Below, piece by piece: positions 8,992 to 20,031 of a DNA stretch of 64,000 bases. The notes under the pieces were generated by a model. The model made no database searches. It was given only the letters and a program-made list of their open reading frames with translations, and had not been told where the DNA came from. This stretch comes from Marinobacter pelagius (GTDB taxonomy: Bacteria > Pseudomonadota > Gammaproteobacteria > Pseudomonadales > Oleiphilaceae), in contig NZ_QNRO01000009.1 of NCBI RefSeq assembly GCF_003315345.1, positions 1 to 64,000 of the forward strand, given 5' to 3'. The position numbers and the translations under genes were made by a program. The number at the start of each line of letters is the position of its first letter. Position 1 is the stretch's first letter.

Positions 8992-10119
8992 ATGGCCCTT
9001 CTCAGACTCCAGACCGAGCATTTCCGCAATCTGGCGCCGGATCCGGTGTCTTTCTCGCCGTCGTTCAATCTTCTCTATGGTGCCAACGGTAGTGGCAAAA
9101 CCAGCGTGCTGGAAGCGATCGGCTATCTGGGACTTGGCCGCTCGTTCCGGGTGAGTCGTCACCAGGCAGTGGTTTCCCATGGTCAAAGCCGCTTTACGGT
9201 GTTCGGCGGTCTGGACCGGGGCGCGGACGAATTTGTATCCGGTGATGAGGGTAGGCTTGCGCACCGGTTGGGGATTGCCCGGGATGTGAATGCGAAAGAG
9301 ACGTCGCTCCGGGTCGATGGCGAAAACGTGCGGAGTCTTTCCTCGATGGCGAAGCATCTCCCGGTATCGGTGATTGACCCGGGTGTTTTTGACATTGTGG
9401 CGGGGGGCCCCGGAAAACGGCGGCAGTTTCTGGACTGGTTGGTGTTCCACGTGGAACCTTCCTTTGCGTCGGTGTGGCAGCAATGTCAGAGAGTTACATC
9501 ACAGCGGAATCAGACGCTCAGAAATGGTAGAATGGATGAATCCTTGCTGCGGGTCTGGGATAGCCAGTACGCAGCCCTCAGCGAGCGCCTGAGCGACTCG
9601 AGGCAGTCCACCTTCGACCGGTTCAAGGAAGCCTTCGAACTGCTGGTTGAGCAGGTGGACGTGCCCTGGACTCAGGGCTTGAAGATGGAGTTTTTTCCGG
9701 GTTGGGACCGGGCGCACGTGCTCACGGAGATTCTGAGGAATCATCGGGAACAGGAACTGAAGATGGGCCACACGCTGTATGGACCCAATCGCGCAGACAT
9801 CCGCCTCAAGTTTCAGGGGCGGCCGGTTGCCGAAACGTTTTCCCGGGGCCAGCAGAAAACCCTGGTTATTTTAATGAAGATTGCCCAAGGGATGGTGTTG
9901 AGCGACATGGGCCGGCAGGTTACGTTTCTGCTCGATGACATCAATGCGGAACTGGACGTTGGTCATCGGGCCATGCTGGCTCGAAAACTCCGGGCTCTTG
10001 GGAGTCAGGTATTTATTACATCGATTGAACATCCGGATCCCGAGTCCCTTTGGGGCACTGCCGACACCCCGGATTACAGAATGTTCCACGTGGAACATGG
10101 CAAATTGACGGAAGAATAA
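8992..10119 (+). CDS. recF: DNA replication and repair protein RecF
   Basis: SMC-like ABC ATPase that acts with RecO and RecR to load RecA at gaps. The 375-aa protein has Walker A GANGSGKT (30-37), the ABC signature SRGQQKTL and Walker B LLDDINAELD. Two copies of the chromosomal parS palindrome are embedded in the reading frame, encoding HVEP and HVEH peptides near the middle and the extreme C-terminus. It is 81 nt upstream of gyrB. Confidence 0.97.
   Translation: MALLRLQTEHFRNLAPDPVSFSPSFNLLYGANGSGKTSVLEAIGYLGLGRSFRVSRHQAVVSHGQSRFTVFGGLDRGADEFVSGDEGRLAHRLGIARDVNAKETSLRVDGENVRSLSSMAKHLPVSVIDPGVFDIVAGGPGKRRQFLDWLVFHVEPSFASVWQQCQRVTSQRNQTLRNGRMDESLLRVWDSQYAALSERLSDSRQSTFDRFKEAFELLVEQVDVPWTQGLKMEFFPGWDRAHVLTEILRNHREQELKMGHTLYGPNRADIRLKFQGRPVAETFSRGQQKTLVILMKIAQGMVLSDMGRQVTFLLDDINAELDVGHRAMLARKLRALGSQVFITSIEHPDPESLWGTADTPDYRMFHVEHGKLTEE
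9443..9458. promoter_or_regulatory. parS: parS centromere site (15/16 match) inside recF
   Basis: TGTTCCACGTGGAACC is a near-perfect palindrome matching the ParB binding site used by gammaproteobacterial chromosomes (TGTTNCACGTGNAACA). It lies in frame within recF. With the second copy 624 bp downstream it would nucleate ParB spreading and origin segregation. The parA and parB genes are not in this window. Confidence 0.9.
10082..10097. promoter_or_regulatory. parS: parS centromere site (perfect palindrome) at recF 3' end
   Basis: TGTTCCACGTGGAACA is a perfect 16-bp palindrome, identical to the canonical chromosomal parS of pseudomonads. It is placed 23-38 nt before the recF stop-codon end and about 5.4 kb from the dnaA-proximal origin region. 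Confidence 0.95.
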
Positions 10120-10170
10120 AACCGGCGATGCCAAACCTGATGATGAAGCCCACGAGGGCCCTCAGGCTAG

Positions 10171-12615
<2,445 letters not shown>

Positions 12616-12633
12616 GTGCCCTTTAAAAGGCAT

Positions 12634-12668
12634 AAAAAAGGCGGGAAGTGAGAGCTTCCCGCCTTTTT
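12634..12668. terminator. Bidirectional Rho-independent terminator after gyrB
   Basis: AAAAAGGCGGGAAG pairs with CTTCCCGCCTTTTT around a TGAGAG loop. With A-runs on the left arm and T-runs on the right arm it can end gyrB transcription on the plus strand and also the convergent membrane-protein gene at 12709. Confidence 0.92.
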
Positions 12669-12708
12669 GTTTTAAAGAATTTGTCTTTATTTCCTGAAGC
12701 TTTAAAGC

Positions 12709-13479
12709 CTACTTCCCGGAGGTCTGTTCTCTGGACCTGGCCTTTTCTTTCTCACGCTCTTTCTCCAGCAGGTGCGGCGCCATCACCTCTTCCAGGGTGT
12801 ACCCGGTCAGTCGGCGGATGGTCCGCCACAGGTACCAGAAGATCAGCATCATCATGACCATGGAAGGAATTGCGATCATCGGATAGCTCACCAGGGTCAT
12901 GCGGCCGAGCTCCTCGTTGAAGGCCTGGGTGCCGGAGGGACTGGTGACGATCCATTTAGCCAGCACGTAGTTCATGATCGAGGAAAACAGGAAGGTGCCG
13001 GCGAAGAAGTAACTGGCTTTCAGCAGCCGGCCCTCGAATTCGCTCTCCTTGCCCTCACGTACCAGACGTTCCTGGATCTTGTCCACATCCAGCACGGTCG
13101 GGTTGTAAAGAAGGGTGCGGACCAGCGGATACCGGGTTCGGGTCGACACCAGCACGGCCAGCCCGATGATCGCCGGTACCGCCGCCTCCTTAATGGCCAG
13201 CCACTGGGAATTGAGCTCGAGCAGACCGATGCCGCCGGTGAGGCCGACACTAATCAGGCCCAGCAGGGCAATGAAGTTTTTCTTGTGATACCGCACCAGC
13301 TCGAACAAACCCCAGCCCAGAGGGAATGCCAGGCCGATAATCAGAGCGTTCACGCTGCCGAGGTGTTCGTCCCCGCTGAACTTCATCAGGATGACCGATG
13401 GGATGATGATGCTGACGAGCAGATCAACCCAGGGACGGGGCTTGTGATCGGGAACGGATCGGGGAGTGTCCGGAGTCAT
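12709..13479 (-). CDS. VC0807-family integral membrane protein, function unknown
   Basis: The start is placed at the ATG at 13479 (MTPDTPRSVPDHKPRPWVDL), giving 256 residues; an upstream in-frame start would add a 35-residue segment lacking membrane or signal features. About five or six hydrophobic segments are visible (for example LLVSIIIPSVILMKF, ALIIGLAFPLGWGLF, FIALLGLISVGLTGGIGLL, PMIAIPSMVMMMLIFWYLW), with a charged Lys/Arg/Glu C-terminal tail. The pattern matches what is annotated as the VC0807 family. No catalytic motif is evident. It is convergent with gyrB across the shared terminator. Confidence 0.75.
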   Translation of the reverse strand: MTPDTPRSVPDHKPRPWVDLLVSIIIPSVILMKFSGDEHLGSVNALIIGLAFPLGWGLFELVRYHKKNFIALLGLISVGLTGGIGLLELNSQWLAIKEAAVPAIIGLAVLVSTRTRYPLVRTLLYNPTVLDVDKIQERLVREGKESEFEGRLLKASYFFAGTFLFSSIMNYVLAKWIVTSPSGTQAFNEELGRMTLVSYPMIAIPSMVMMMLIFWYLWRTIRRLTGYTLEEVMAPHLLEKEREKEKARSREQTSGK

Positions 13480-13573
13480 TGAATTACCTGGTTGGACAGC
13501 CTGCACACACAGGCCGGGTGAATAATCGTGTTCAGGCAGTATACGATGAATCAGGGGGTATTCGAAGGGAGTT

Positions 13574-13596
13574 GGCCGGGCCACAGAGGCCCGGCC
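13574..13596 (-). terminator. GC-rich hairpin downstream of the GABA aminotransferase gene
   Basis: GGCCGGGCC (13574-13582) pairs with GGCCCGGCC (13588-13596) around ACAGA, starting 18 nt past the gene end. There is no T-run on the minus strand, so termination is plausible but not certain. Confidence 0.4.
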
Positions 13597-13614
13597 GGCA
13601 AATGCCTTTGACGA

Positions 13615-14892
13615 TCAGGCGCCTGCCTCTTTCAGGCTCTCCTCGACAATCGCCAGGCCTTCCTCAAGGATCTTGTCCTCGATGGTGACCGGCATGAGGA
13701 AACGCAGGGTATTGCCATACATGCCACAGCTCAGCAGGATCAGGCCCTTCTCCTTGGCCTTCTTGGTGACTGCCGCAGCCAGTTCCGGCATTGGCTTGTG
13801 GGAATCCTTGCTTTCCACCAGCTCGATTGCCGCCATGGGACCGAGGTTGCGCACGTTATCCACATGCTCGAACTGCTCCTGCCACTGGGCAAACCGGGCT
13901 TTGAGTTTTTCACCCAGACGCTGGCTCTTGCCCAGGATGTCCTCTTCCTTGAATACATCGAACACCGCGAGGGCCGCCGCACACGCCGTCGGGCTGCCGG
14001 TGTAGGTACCGCCCAGGGAGTTCGGGCCGGAGGAATCCATGACCTTGTCGGTGCCGACAATCGCGGAGATCGGCATACCGTCTGCCATGGACTTGGCCAT
14101 GGTCATGATGTCCGGCTCGACACCGCTGTGCTCGATGGCGAACATCTTGCCGGTCCGGCCAAAGCCGCTCTGGACCTCGTCAACGATCATCAGGATGTCG
14201 TTGTCGTCGCAGATCTTGCGGACCTTCTCCAGGAAGCTCTTAGGTGCCGGATAGAAACCGCCCTCACCCAGTACCGGTTCGAGCACAATTGCTGCGGTAT
14301 TCCGGGCCGGGGAATCGGCCTTCATGGTCATGGCCAGGCCCCGCAGCGCCTCGTCCTCGGAGACACCGTGGTAGGGCACCGGATAAGGCGCGCGGTAGAC
14401 CATACCCGGCATCGGACCAAAGTCGGTCTGGTAGGGCGCGGCCTTGCCGTTCATGGCCATGGTCATGAAGGTACGGCCATGGTAACCGCCGTCGAAACAG
14501 ATGACGTTGGTCTTGCCGGTGGCAGCCCGGGCGATCTTCACGGCGTTCTCCAGAGCCTCGGCACCGGAGTTGGCGAGCATGACCTTGCCATGGCCGCGCA
14601 CTGGCACCACTTCGCTCAACTTCTGCGCCAGCTTCACATAGCCCTCGTAGGGCATCACCGTCTGACAGGTGTGCATCAGCTTATCCAGCTGCGCTTTGAC
14701 GGCTTCGACCACCTTGGGATGACGGTGGCCGATGTTCAGAACGCCGATACCTCCGGCGAAGTCGATCATGCGTTTGCCGTCGGCGTCCCACAGCTCGGCG
14801 TTGAGGGCGTGATCGGCAAACTGTTCATTGGGGCTTGCCGCGCCCGCTGCCACGTAACGTTCTTTCAGTGCCTGCAATTCTTGATTGCTCAC
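13615..14892 (-). CDS. gabT: 4-aminobutyrate-2-oxoglutarate aminotransferase (class III PLP enzyme)
   Basis: Transfers the amino group of GABA to 2-oxoglutarate, giving succinate semialdehyde and glutamate; related substrates such as 5-aminovalerate are possible. The 425-aa protein shows class III motifs: ANSGAEALENAVK (107-119), the PLP-contacting Asp in IVDEVQSGFGRTGK (D238) and the Schiff-base lysine in MTMAKSMADGMP (K267). The start is GTG with GGAGG 8 nt upstream. No gabD dehydrogenase or GABA permease is adjacent, so it appears monocistronic; substrate preference is inferred from overall similarity to GabT. Confidence 0.88.
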   Translation of the reverse strand: MSNQELQALKERYVAAGAASPNEQFADHALNAELWDADGKRMIDFAGGIGVLNIGHRHPKVVEAVKAQLDKLMHTCQTVMPYEGYVKLAQKLSEVVPVRGHGKVMLANSGAEALENAVKIARAATGKTNVICFDGGYHGRTFMTMAMNGKAAPYQTDFGPMPGMVYRAPYPVPYHGVSEDEALRGLAMTMKADSPARNTAAIVLEPVLGEGGFYPAPKSFLEKVRKICDDNDILMIVDEVQSGFGRTGKMFAIEHSGVEPDIMTMAKSMADGMPISAIVGTDKVMDSSGPNSLGGTYTGSPTACAAALAVFDVFKEEDILGKSQRLGEKLKARFAQWQEQFEHVDNVRNLGPMAAIELVESKDSHKPMPELAAAVTKKAKEKGLILLSCGMYGNTLRFLMPVTIEDKILEEGLAIVEESLKEAGA

Positions 14893-14975
14893 TTTGCGAT
14901 CCTCCTGTTCGGGAGTCAGTAGGTTTAACTACCAGTGTAAGGAGTACGGGCGCCGGCCACAAACCGACCACTGTC

Positions 14976-16754
14976 TCAGCTTTGCTGATCCCGGAACTGG
15001 AGACGGGCAAGACGCTGGTACAAGGGACTGGTTTCCATGAGTTTCTGGTGGTTGCCGATCGCCAGTAACCGGCCATCCTCCAGTACCGCAATCCGGTCGG
15101 CATCGCGCACCGTGGCCAGCCGGTGGGCGATCACCAGGGTGGTCCGGCCATGGGTCAGTGCCGGCATCGCCTGCTGGATAAGGTGTTCGCTCTCCGCATC
15201 CAGGGCGCTGGTGGCCTCGTCCAGCAACAGCACCGGAGCATCGGCCAGCAGCGCCCGGGCCAGGGCCAGACGCTGTTTCTGGCCGCCGGACAGGCCCAGG
15301 CCGTTGTCACCGAGCCGGGTGTCATAGCCTTCCGGCAACCTGTGGATAAATTCGTGAGCATGGGCCACGCGGGCTACCTGCTCTACTTCCGCCTGGCTGG
15401 CCTCCGGGCGGGCATAGCGGATGTTGTCGGCCACCGAACCGTTGAACAGCGCCGGGTTTTGCGGCACCAGGGCAAAGCAGCGACGCAGATCAGCAAGCTC
15501 CAGCGCGGAGCTGTCGATACCATCGATCCGGATGCTGCCTGCCTGTGGTGAATAGAAGTGCAGCAGCAGGTCGAACAGGGTGGATTTTCCGGCGCCCGAG
15601 GGGCCCACCAGGGCAAGGGTCTCGCCTGGCTCGATGGTCAGGCAAAGGTCTTCCAGCGCGGGTGTCTCGGGCCGGCTCGGGTAACAGAACCGAAGATGCT
15701 CAATCCCGATCCGGCCGCTTACCCGCTCGGGCAGTCTGGTCGTGGACTTGCCCCGCTCACCGAATTCCGGGCGGGTTTGCAGCAGTTCGAACAACCGGGC
15801 GGCGGAGCCGGCAGCCCGTTGCAGCTCGCCAATCACCTCGCTGATCGCCCCCGCGGCCACGCCCACCAACAGGCTGTAGAATACGAAGGCGGCCAGTTCC
15901 CCGGGGCTGATACGGCCCTCGATGACATCCAGGCCACCAATCCAGATCACGATACCCACGGCGCCCATCACCAGGGAAATCGCCAGGGTGGTCAGCCAGG
16001 CCCGCTGCCGGATCCGGGCCCGGGAGATGTCGAATGCCCGCTCCGACACCTCCCCGAAATAGCGGCGATCCTGGGGCTGGTGATTGAATGCCTGGAGTGT
16101 CTTGATCTGGGTGAGGCTCTCGCCTACGTAGCTACCGACATCGGCCACCCGGTCCTGACTCAGCCGGGACAGCTGCCGGACCCGGCGACCGAAGAACAGG
16201 ATCGGCGCGATCACCAGCGGGAAGCCGAGCAGAATGATGCTGGCCAGTTTGGGGTTGGTCACGAACAGGAGAATCAGCCCGCCCACCAGCATCAGGGCGT
16301 TGCGCAGGGCGATGGATACCGTTGAGCCGATCACCGATTGCAGCACGGTGGTATCGGCGGTGAACCGGGACTGGATCTCCAGTGCGCGGTTCTGTTCGAA
16401 AAAGCCCGGGTGCAGGTCGATCAGGTGGTTGAATACCCGTTTACGGATATCCGCCACCACCCGCTCCCCGATCCAGGACACCAGGTAGAACCGGGCAAAA
16501 GAACCGAACGCCAGGCCCAGCACCAGCACAAAGAAAAGGCCGATGGCCCGGGCCAGGTTGGCCGGTGACTCGGTGGCCAGGCCCTGGTCCACCAGGATCC
16601 GCAGCCCCTGCCCCAGGCTCAGGGTGATGCCGGCGGTAATGACCAGGGCTACCAGGGCGCCGGCAACGGCATGCCGGTAGGGGCTGATGAACTCGCAGAC
16701 CAGTTTCAGGGCTTTGCGGTGACGGGTGTTGATAGTCGGCCTCCGGATATCCAC
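14976..16754 (-). CDS. ABC exporter, fused permease/ATPase (MsbA-related half-transporter)
   Basis: 592-aa type IV ABC half-transporter. An N-terminal six-helix membrane domain (about 20-310) is followed by an ATPase domain with Walker A GPSGAGKST (384-392), signature LSGGQ (488-492) and Walker B/D-loop LLLDEATSALD (about 509-519). It would work as a homodimer in the inner membrane. The closest type is the MsbA-related exporter family; the substrate (lipid, peptide or drug) cannot be told. It is divergent from a second half-transporter that starts 78 nt away, so the two share a promoter region. Confidence 0.88.
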   Translation of the reverse strand: MDIRRPTINTRHRKALKLVCEFISPYRHAVAGALVALVITAGITLSLGQGLRILVDQGLATESPANLARAIGLFFVLVLGLAFGSFARFYLVSWIGERVVADIRKRVFNHLIDLHPGFFEQNRALEIQSRFTADTTVLQSVIGSTVSIALRNALMLVGGLILLFVTNPKLASIILLGFPLVIAPILFFGRRVRQLSRLSQDRVADVGSYVGESLTQIKTLQAFNHQPQDRRYFGEVSERAFDISRARIRQRAWLTTLAISLVMGAVGIVIWIGGLDVIEGRISPGELAAFVFYSLLVGVAAGAISEVIGELQRAAGSAARLFELLQTRPEFGERGKSTTRLPERVSGRIGIEHLRFCYPSRPETPALEDLCLTIEPGETLALVGPSGAGKSTLFDLLLHFYSPQAGSIRIDGIDSSALELADLRRCFALVPQNPALFNGSVADNIRYARPEASQAEVEQVARVAHAHEFIHRLPEGYDTRLGDNGLGLSGGQKQRLALARALLADAPVLLLDEATSALDAESEHLIQQAMPALTHGRTTLVIAHRLATVRDADRIAVLEDGRLLAIGNHQKLMETSPLYQRLARLQFRDQQS

Positions 16755-16832
16755 AGGAAGTGCTGTACACTTTGCTCGCTGTCCATCATACGGCTGAATC
16801 GATCATTTTGCCCTGACCGAAAAGGAAAACCC

Positions 16833-18623
16833 GTGCGCGCCTACGCCGACAACGACTACCCTGCCGACCACAAACCCGACTGGAAAGTGATAGCCGGGCT
16901 CTGGCCCTACCTGACCGAGTTCCGTGGCCGGGTGATTCTGGCGCTGTCGTTGCTGGTGCTGGCGAAGCTCGCCACCGTGGCCACGCCGGTAGCCCTCAAG
17001 TACATCGTCGATTACCTGGACCAGAATCGCGGTGCGGACAACATGGTGCTGTGGATACCGGTGGTGCTGGTTGTCGCCTATGGCAGTCTCCGGTTTGGCA
17101 GCACCCTGTTCAGTGAACTGCGCGATGCGGTCTTTGCCCGTGTGGCGGAGCGGGCAATGCGACGGGTGTCCCTGCGGGTGTTCCGTCACCTGCACCAGCG
17201 GGAACTGGCCTTCCACCTGGACCGGAAGACCGGAGGTCTGGCCCGGGATATCGAGCGGGGTACCAACGGCATCAGTTTCCTGCTGCGCTTCACCCTGTTC
17301 AACATCGTCCCCACCCTGCTCGAGATCCTGCTGGTCGCCGGCATCCTGCTGGTGGTGTTCAACGTGAGCTATGTGCTGGCGATCCTGGTCGCGGTGGTGG
17401 TCTATGTCGTGTTCTCCATCAAGGTCACCGAATGGCGCACCAGGTTCGTACGGGAGGCCAATGCCCGGGACAACCAGTCCAATTCCAGGGCTGTGGACAG
17501 CTTGCTCAACTACGAGACGGTCAAGTATTTCAATAATGAGTGCTATGAGGCGGAGCTGTACGATCGGGACCTGGAGGACTGGGAAGCGGCCCGCCTGAAA
17601 AACCGCCTGTCACTGGCCACCCTGAACGGTGGCCAGGCCCTGATCATCGGTGTGGCCCTGATCGTGATCATGGCGATGGCCGTGCGTGAGGTGGCGGCCG
17701 GCGAGATCACCCTGGGGGATTTCACCATGATCAACGCCTACCTGATCCAGCTGTTCATTCCCCTGAACGCGCTCGGATTTGTCTACCGGGAGATCCGCCA
17801 GGCACTGGTGAACGTCGAGCGCCTGTTCAAGCTGCTCGATGATCGCCCGGTGATTGTGGATAAACCGGATGCCCCGGCCCTGGCTGTGGATAACGGTGAG
17901 GTCCGGTTTGACCATGTTCACTTCGGTTACCGGAGCGACCGGCCGATCCTCAGGGATGTGGACTTTGCCATTCCCGCCGGGCATACAGTTGCGGTGGTCG
18001 GTGCCAGTGGCGCCGGCAAGTCCACCCTGGCGAGGTTGCTATTCCGGTTCTTCGATGTGGACAGCGGAAGTATCCGGATCGATGGCCAGGATATCCGGGA
18101 CGTAACCCAGGACAGCCTGCGGGCTGCCATCGGGGTGGTGCCCCAGGATACCGTCCTATTCAATGACACCCTGTACCGGAATCTCGCCTATGGCCGGCCG
18201 GAAGCGACTGAAGAGGAAGTGCACCGGGCAGCCCGGATGGCTCACCTGGAGGGGTTTATCCACAGCCTGCCCGAGGGCTATGACACCAAGGTGGGTGAGC
18301 GTGGTCTGAAACTGTCGGGGGGCGAGAAGCAGCGGGTGGCTATCGCCCGGGTCATCCTCAAGAACCCGCCGTTGCTGATCCTGGATGAGGCCACGTCGTC
18401 ACTGGATTCCCTGTCCGAGCAGGCGATCCTCGGGGCCCTGAGGGAGGTCAGCCGGCAAAGGACTACCCTGGTCATTGCCCACCGGCTGTCCACCATCCGC
18501 GATGCCGATACCATCCTGGTGATGGACTCCGGCCGGATTGTGGAGAGTGGTCATCATAACGAATTGCTGGCCCGGGACGGACATTACGCCCGACTCTGGC
18601 GCCAGCAGCACCAGGATCAGTAG
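16833..18623 (+). CDS. ABC exporter of the Atm1/HMT1 type
   Basis: The preferred start is GTG at 16833 (VRAYADNDYPADHKPDW), preceded by AAAAGGAAAA; a longer in-frame extension to 16671 overlaps the divergent gene and lacks domain character. The 596-aa protein has a six-helix membrane domain and an ATPase with GASGAGKST (about 390-398), LSGGEKQR (about 495) and LLILDEATSSLD. The membrane-domain stretch DSLLNYETVKYFNNE is characteristic of mitochondrial Atm1-like and bacterial heavy-metal/glutathione-conjugate exporters. Transport of glutathione-linked metal or persulfide species is an inference from the family. Its 3' end overlaps the convergent cyclase gene by 7 nt. Confidence 0.88.
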   Translation: MRAYADNDYPADHKPDWKVIAGLWPYLTEFRGRVILALSLLVLAKLATVATPVALKYIVDYLDQNRGADNMVLWIPVVLVVAYGSLRFGSTLFSELRDAVFARVAERAMRRVSLRVFRHLHQRELAFHLDRKTGGLARDIERGTNGISFLLRFTLFNIVPTLLEILLVAGILLVVFNVSYVLAILVAVVVYVVFSIKVTEWRTRFVREANARDNQSNSRAVDSLLNYETVKYFNNECYEAELYDRDLEDWEAARLKNRLSLATLNGGQALIIGVALIVIMAMAVREVAAGEITLGDFTMINAYLIQLFIPLNALGFVYREIRQALVNVERLFKLLDDRPVIVDKPDAPALAVDNGEVRFDHVHFGYRSDRPILRDVDFAIPAGHTVAVVGASGAGKSTLARLLFRFFDVDSGSIRIDGQDIRDVTQDSLRAAIGVVPQDTVLFNDTLYRNLAYGRPEATEEEVHRAARMAHLEGFIHSLPEGYDTKVGERGLKLSGGEKQRVAIARVILKNPPLLILDEATSSLDSLSEQAILGALREVSRQRTTLVIAHRLSTIRDADTILVMDSGRIVESGHHNELLARDGHYARLWRQQHQDQ

Positions 18624-19999
18624 CCGGTGTGACGGTTTGCCGGGGCCAGGCTCCGGTCAAACACCATGACCCGGTTCCGTCCCGCGGCCTTGCCGGCATA
18701 AAGGGCGGTATCTGCCCGGAGCATGATTTCTTTGGCGTCGTCGTCCTGCTGGCAGGAGACCGCAATACCGCAGGTGATGGAACCGCGAATACCCTGCTCC
18801 GGTCCCTCGAAGGAATGCTCGGAAAGGGTCTGGCGAAGCCGTTCGGCAAGATGGCGGGCGCTGTCCTGATCGCTGTCGGGCAGGAGGATGGCAAATTCCT
18901 CGCCACCAATGCGGGCGAAGGTATCACTGGCCCGCAGGCTGTCCTGGACCAGACGGGTGGTCTCCCGTAACACCATGTCTCCGGCGTTATGGCCGAAGCG
19001 GTCGTTGACCTGCTTGAACCAGTCGAAATCAAACAGGATGACCGAATAGGATGGCCCGTTGCGGCGATAGCGCTGGTATTCCCGGGACAGCAGCTCCATG
19101 AACTGGCGACGGTTGGCGGCCCCGGTCAGCTCGTCGGTGATGGCAATCTGCCGCAACTTTTCCTCCAGTTCCTTCTGGGCGCTGATGTCGAGAATCGCGC
19201 CATGCCAGAGGATACTGCCGCTGTCCCGGAATTCCGGTCGGGCCTGGCCGTAAACCCAGCGGACATGGCCGTCCACCACGACCCGGTATTCACAATTCCA
19301 GTCCCCACCACTGGCCCGTGAGGCCTCAATGGTGTCGCGCACATGCTGGAGGTCGTCGGGATGAATCTTGTCAAATATCAGGGAGGCATCCTTGCGTACC
19401 TGTTCCGGGCTCACTCCATAGATCCGCTCGATCCCCGCGCTGGCATAGGGAAAACTCATGAAGCCATCCGGTTGCATCTCGAACTGGTAAATTACCCCCG
19501 GAATCGTCGCCGCCATCTTTTCCAGTCGCTCGATGGTCTCGAGCTGCTCGGCCTGGACTGCCTCGAGCTGTTGCTGATATTGCTTGGCGGCACTGATGTC
19601 GATGTGGGTCCCACTGACCCATTCCGGATCGCCCTCGGGGGTCCGGCTCACCAGGCGCCCGTAATCCCGCACCCAGACCCAGTGGCCATCCCGGTGGCGC
19701 ATGCGAGCTTCGCATTCGTAGTAGTCCGTATCGCCGCGGAAATGGGCTTGCAGGCGCTGCTCGGAGTCCGCCAGATCATCGGGATGGGCAAATTTCAGCC
19801 AGGTTTCGATGGAGATCGGCTGCAGTTCTTCCAGCGTGTAACCAATGATCCGGGCCCAGCGCTCGTTGAACACCGTCTCACCGGTCTGGACGTTCCATTC
19901 CCAGGTGCCGGCCCGGGTGCCTTCGAGAATGGTCTTGAGCCGGGCGGCCTCATCCTGGCCAAGGTAGGTGCTGTGCTCCGATGGGGGTCTGTCGGTCAT
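18617..19999 (-). CDS. PAS-PAS-GGDEF diguanylate cyclase
   Basis: Soluble 460-aa signalling protein predicted to make cyclic di-GMP from two GTP. It has two PAS/PAC sensor domains (about 20-140 and 163-275), a short coiled linker, and a GGDEF domain (about 285-445) with an intact active site GGEEF (365-369). An inhibitory I-site RASD (356-359) is placed five residues before it, implying product feedback. No EAL domain, receiver domain or membrane segment is present. The PAS ligand is unknown. Confidence 0.95.
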   Translation of the reverse strand: MTDRPPSEHSTYLGQDEAARLKTILEGTRAGTWEWNVQTGETVFNERWARIIGYTLEELQPISIETWLKFAHPDDLADSEQRLQAHFRGDTDYYECEARMRHRDGHWVWVRDYGRLVSRTPEGDPEWVSGTHIDISAAKQYQQQLEAVQAEQLETIERLEKMAATIPGVIYQFEMQPDGFMSFPYASAGIERIYGVSPEQVRKDASLIFDKIHPDDLQHVRDTIEASRASGGDWNCEYRVVVDGHVRWVYGQARPEFRDSGSILWHGAILDISAQKELEEKLRQIAITDELTGAANRRQFMELLSREYQRYRRNGPSYSVILFDFDWFKQVNDRFGHNAGDMVLRETTRLVQDSLRASDTFARIGGEEFAILLPDSDQDSARHLAERLRQTLSEHSFEGPEQGIRGSITCGIAVSCQQDDDAKEIMLRADTALYAGKAAGRNRVMVFDRSLAPANRHTGY

Positions 20000-20031
20000 T
20001 GCAGTGATTGCCTGGAACTTTCGGGGTCTTG

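Noticed and set aside
18256-18264. Perfect DnaA-box sequence TTATCCACA, with others at 1565-1573 and 22858-22866
   Set aside because: Isolated single copies inside coding sequence (ABC exporter, mnmE, recB), not clustered near AT-rich DNA, so not evidence of a second origin.
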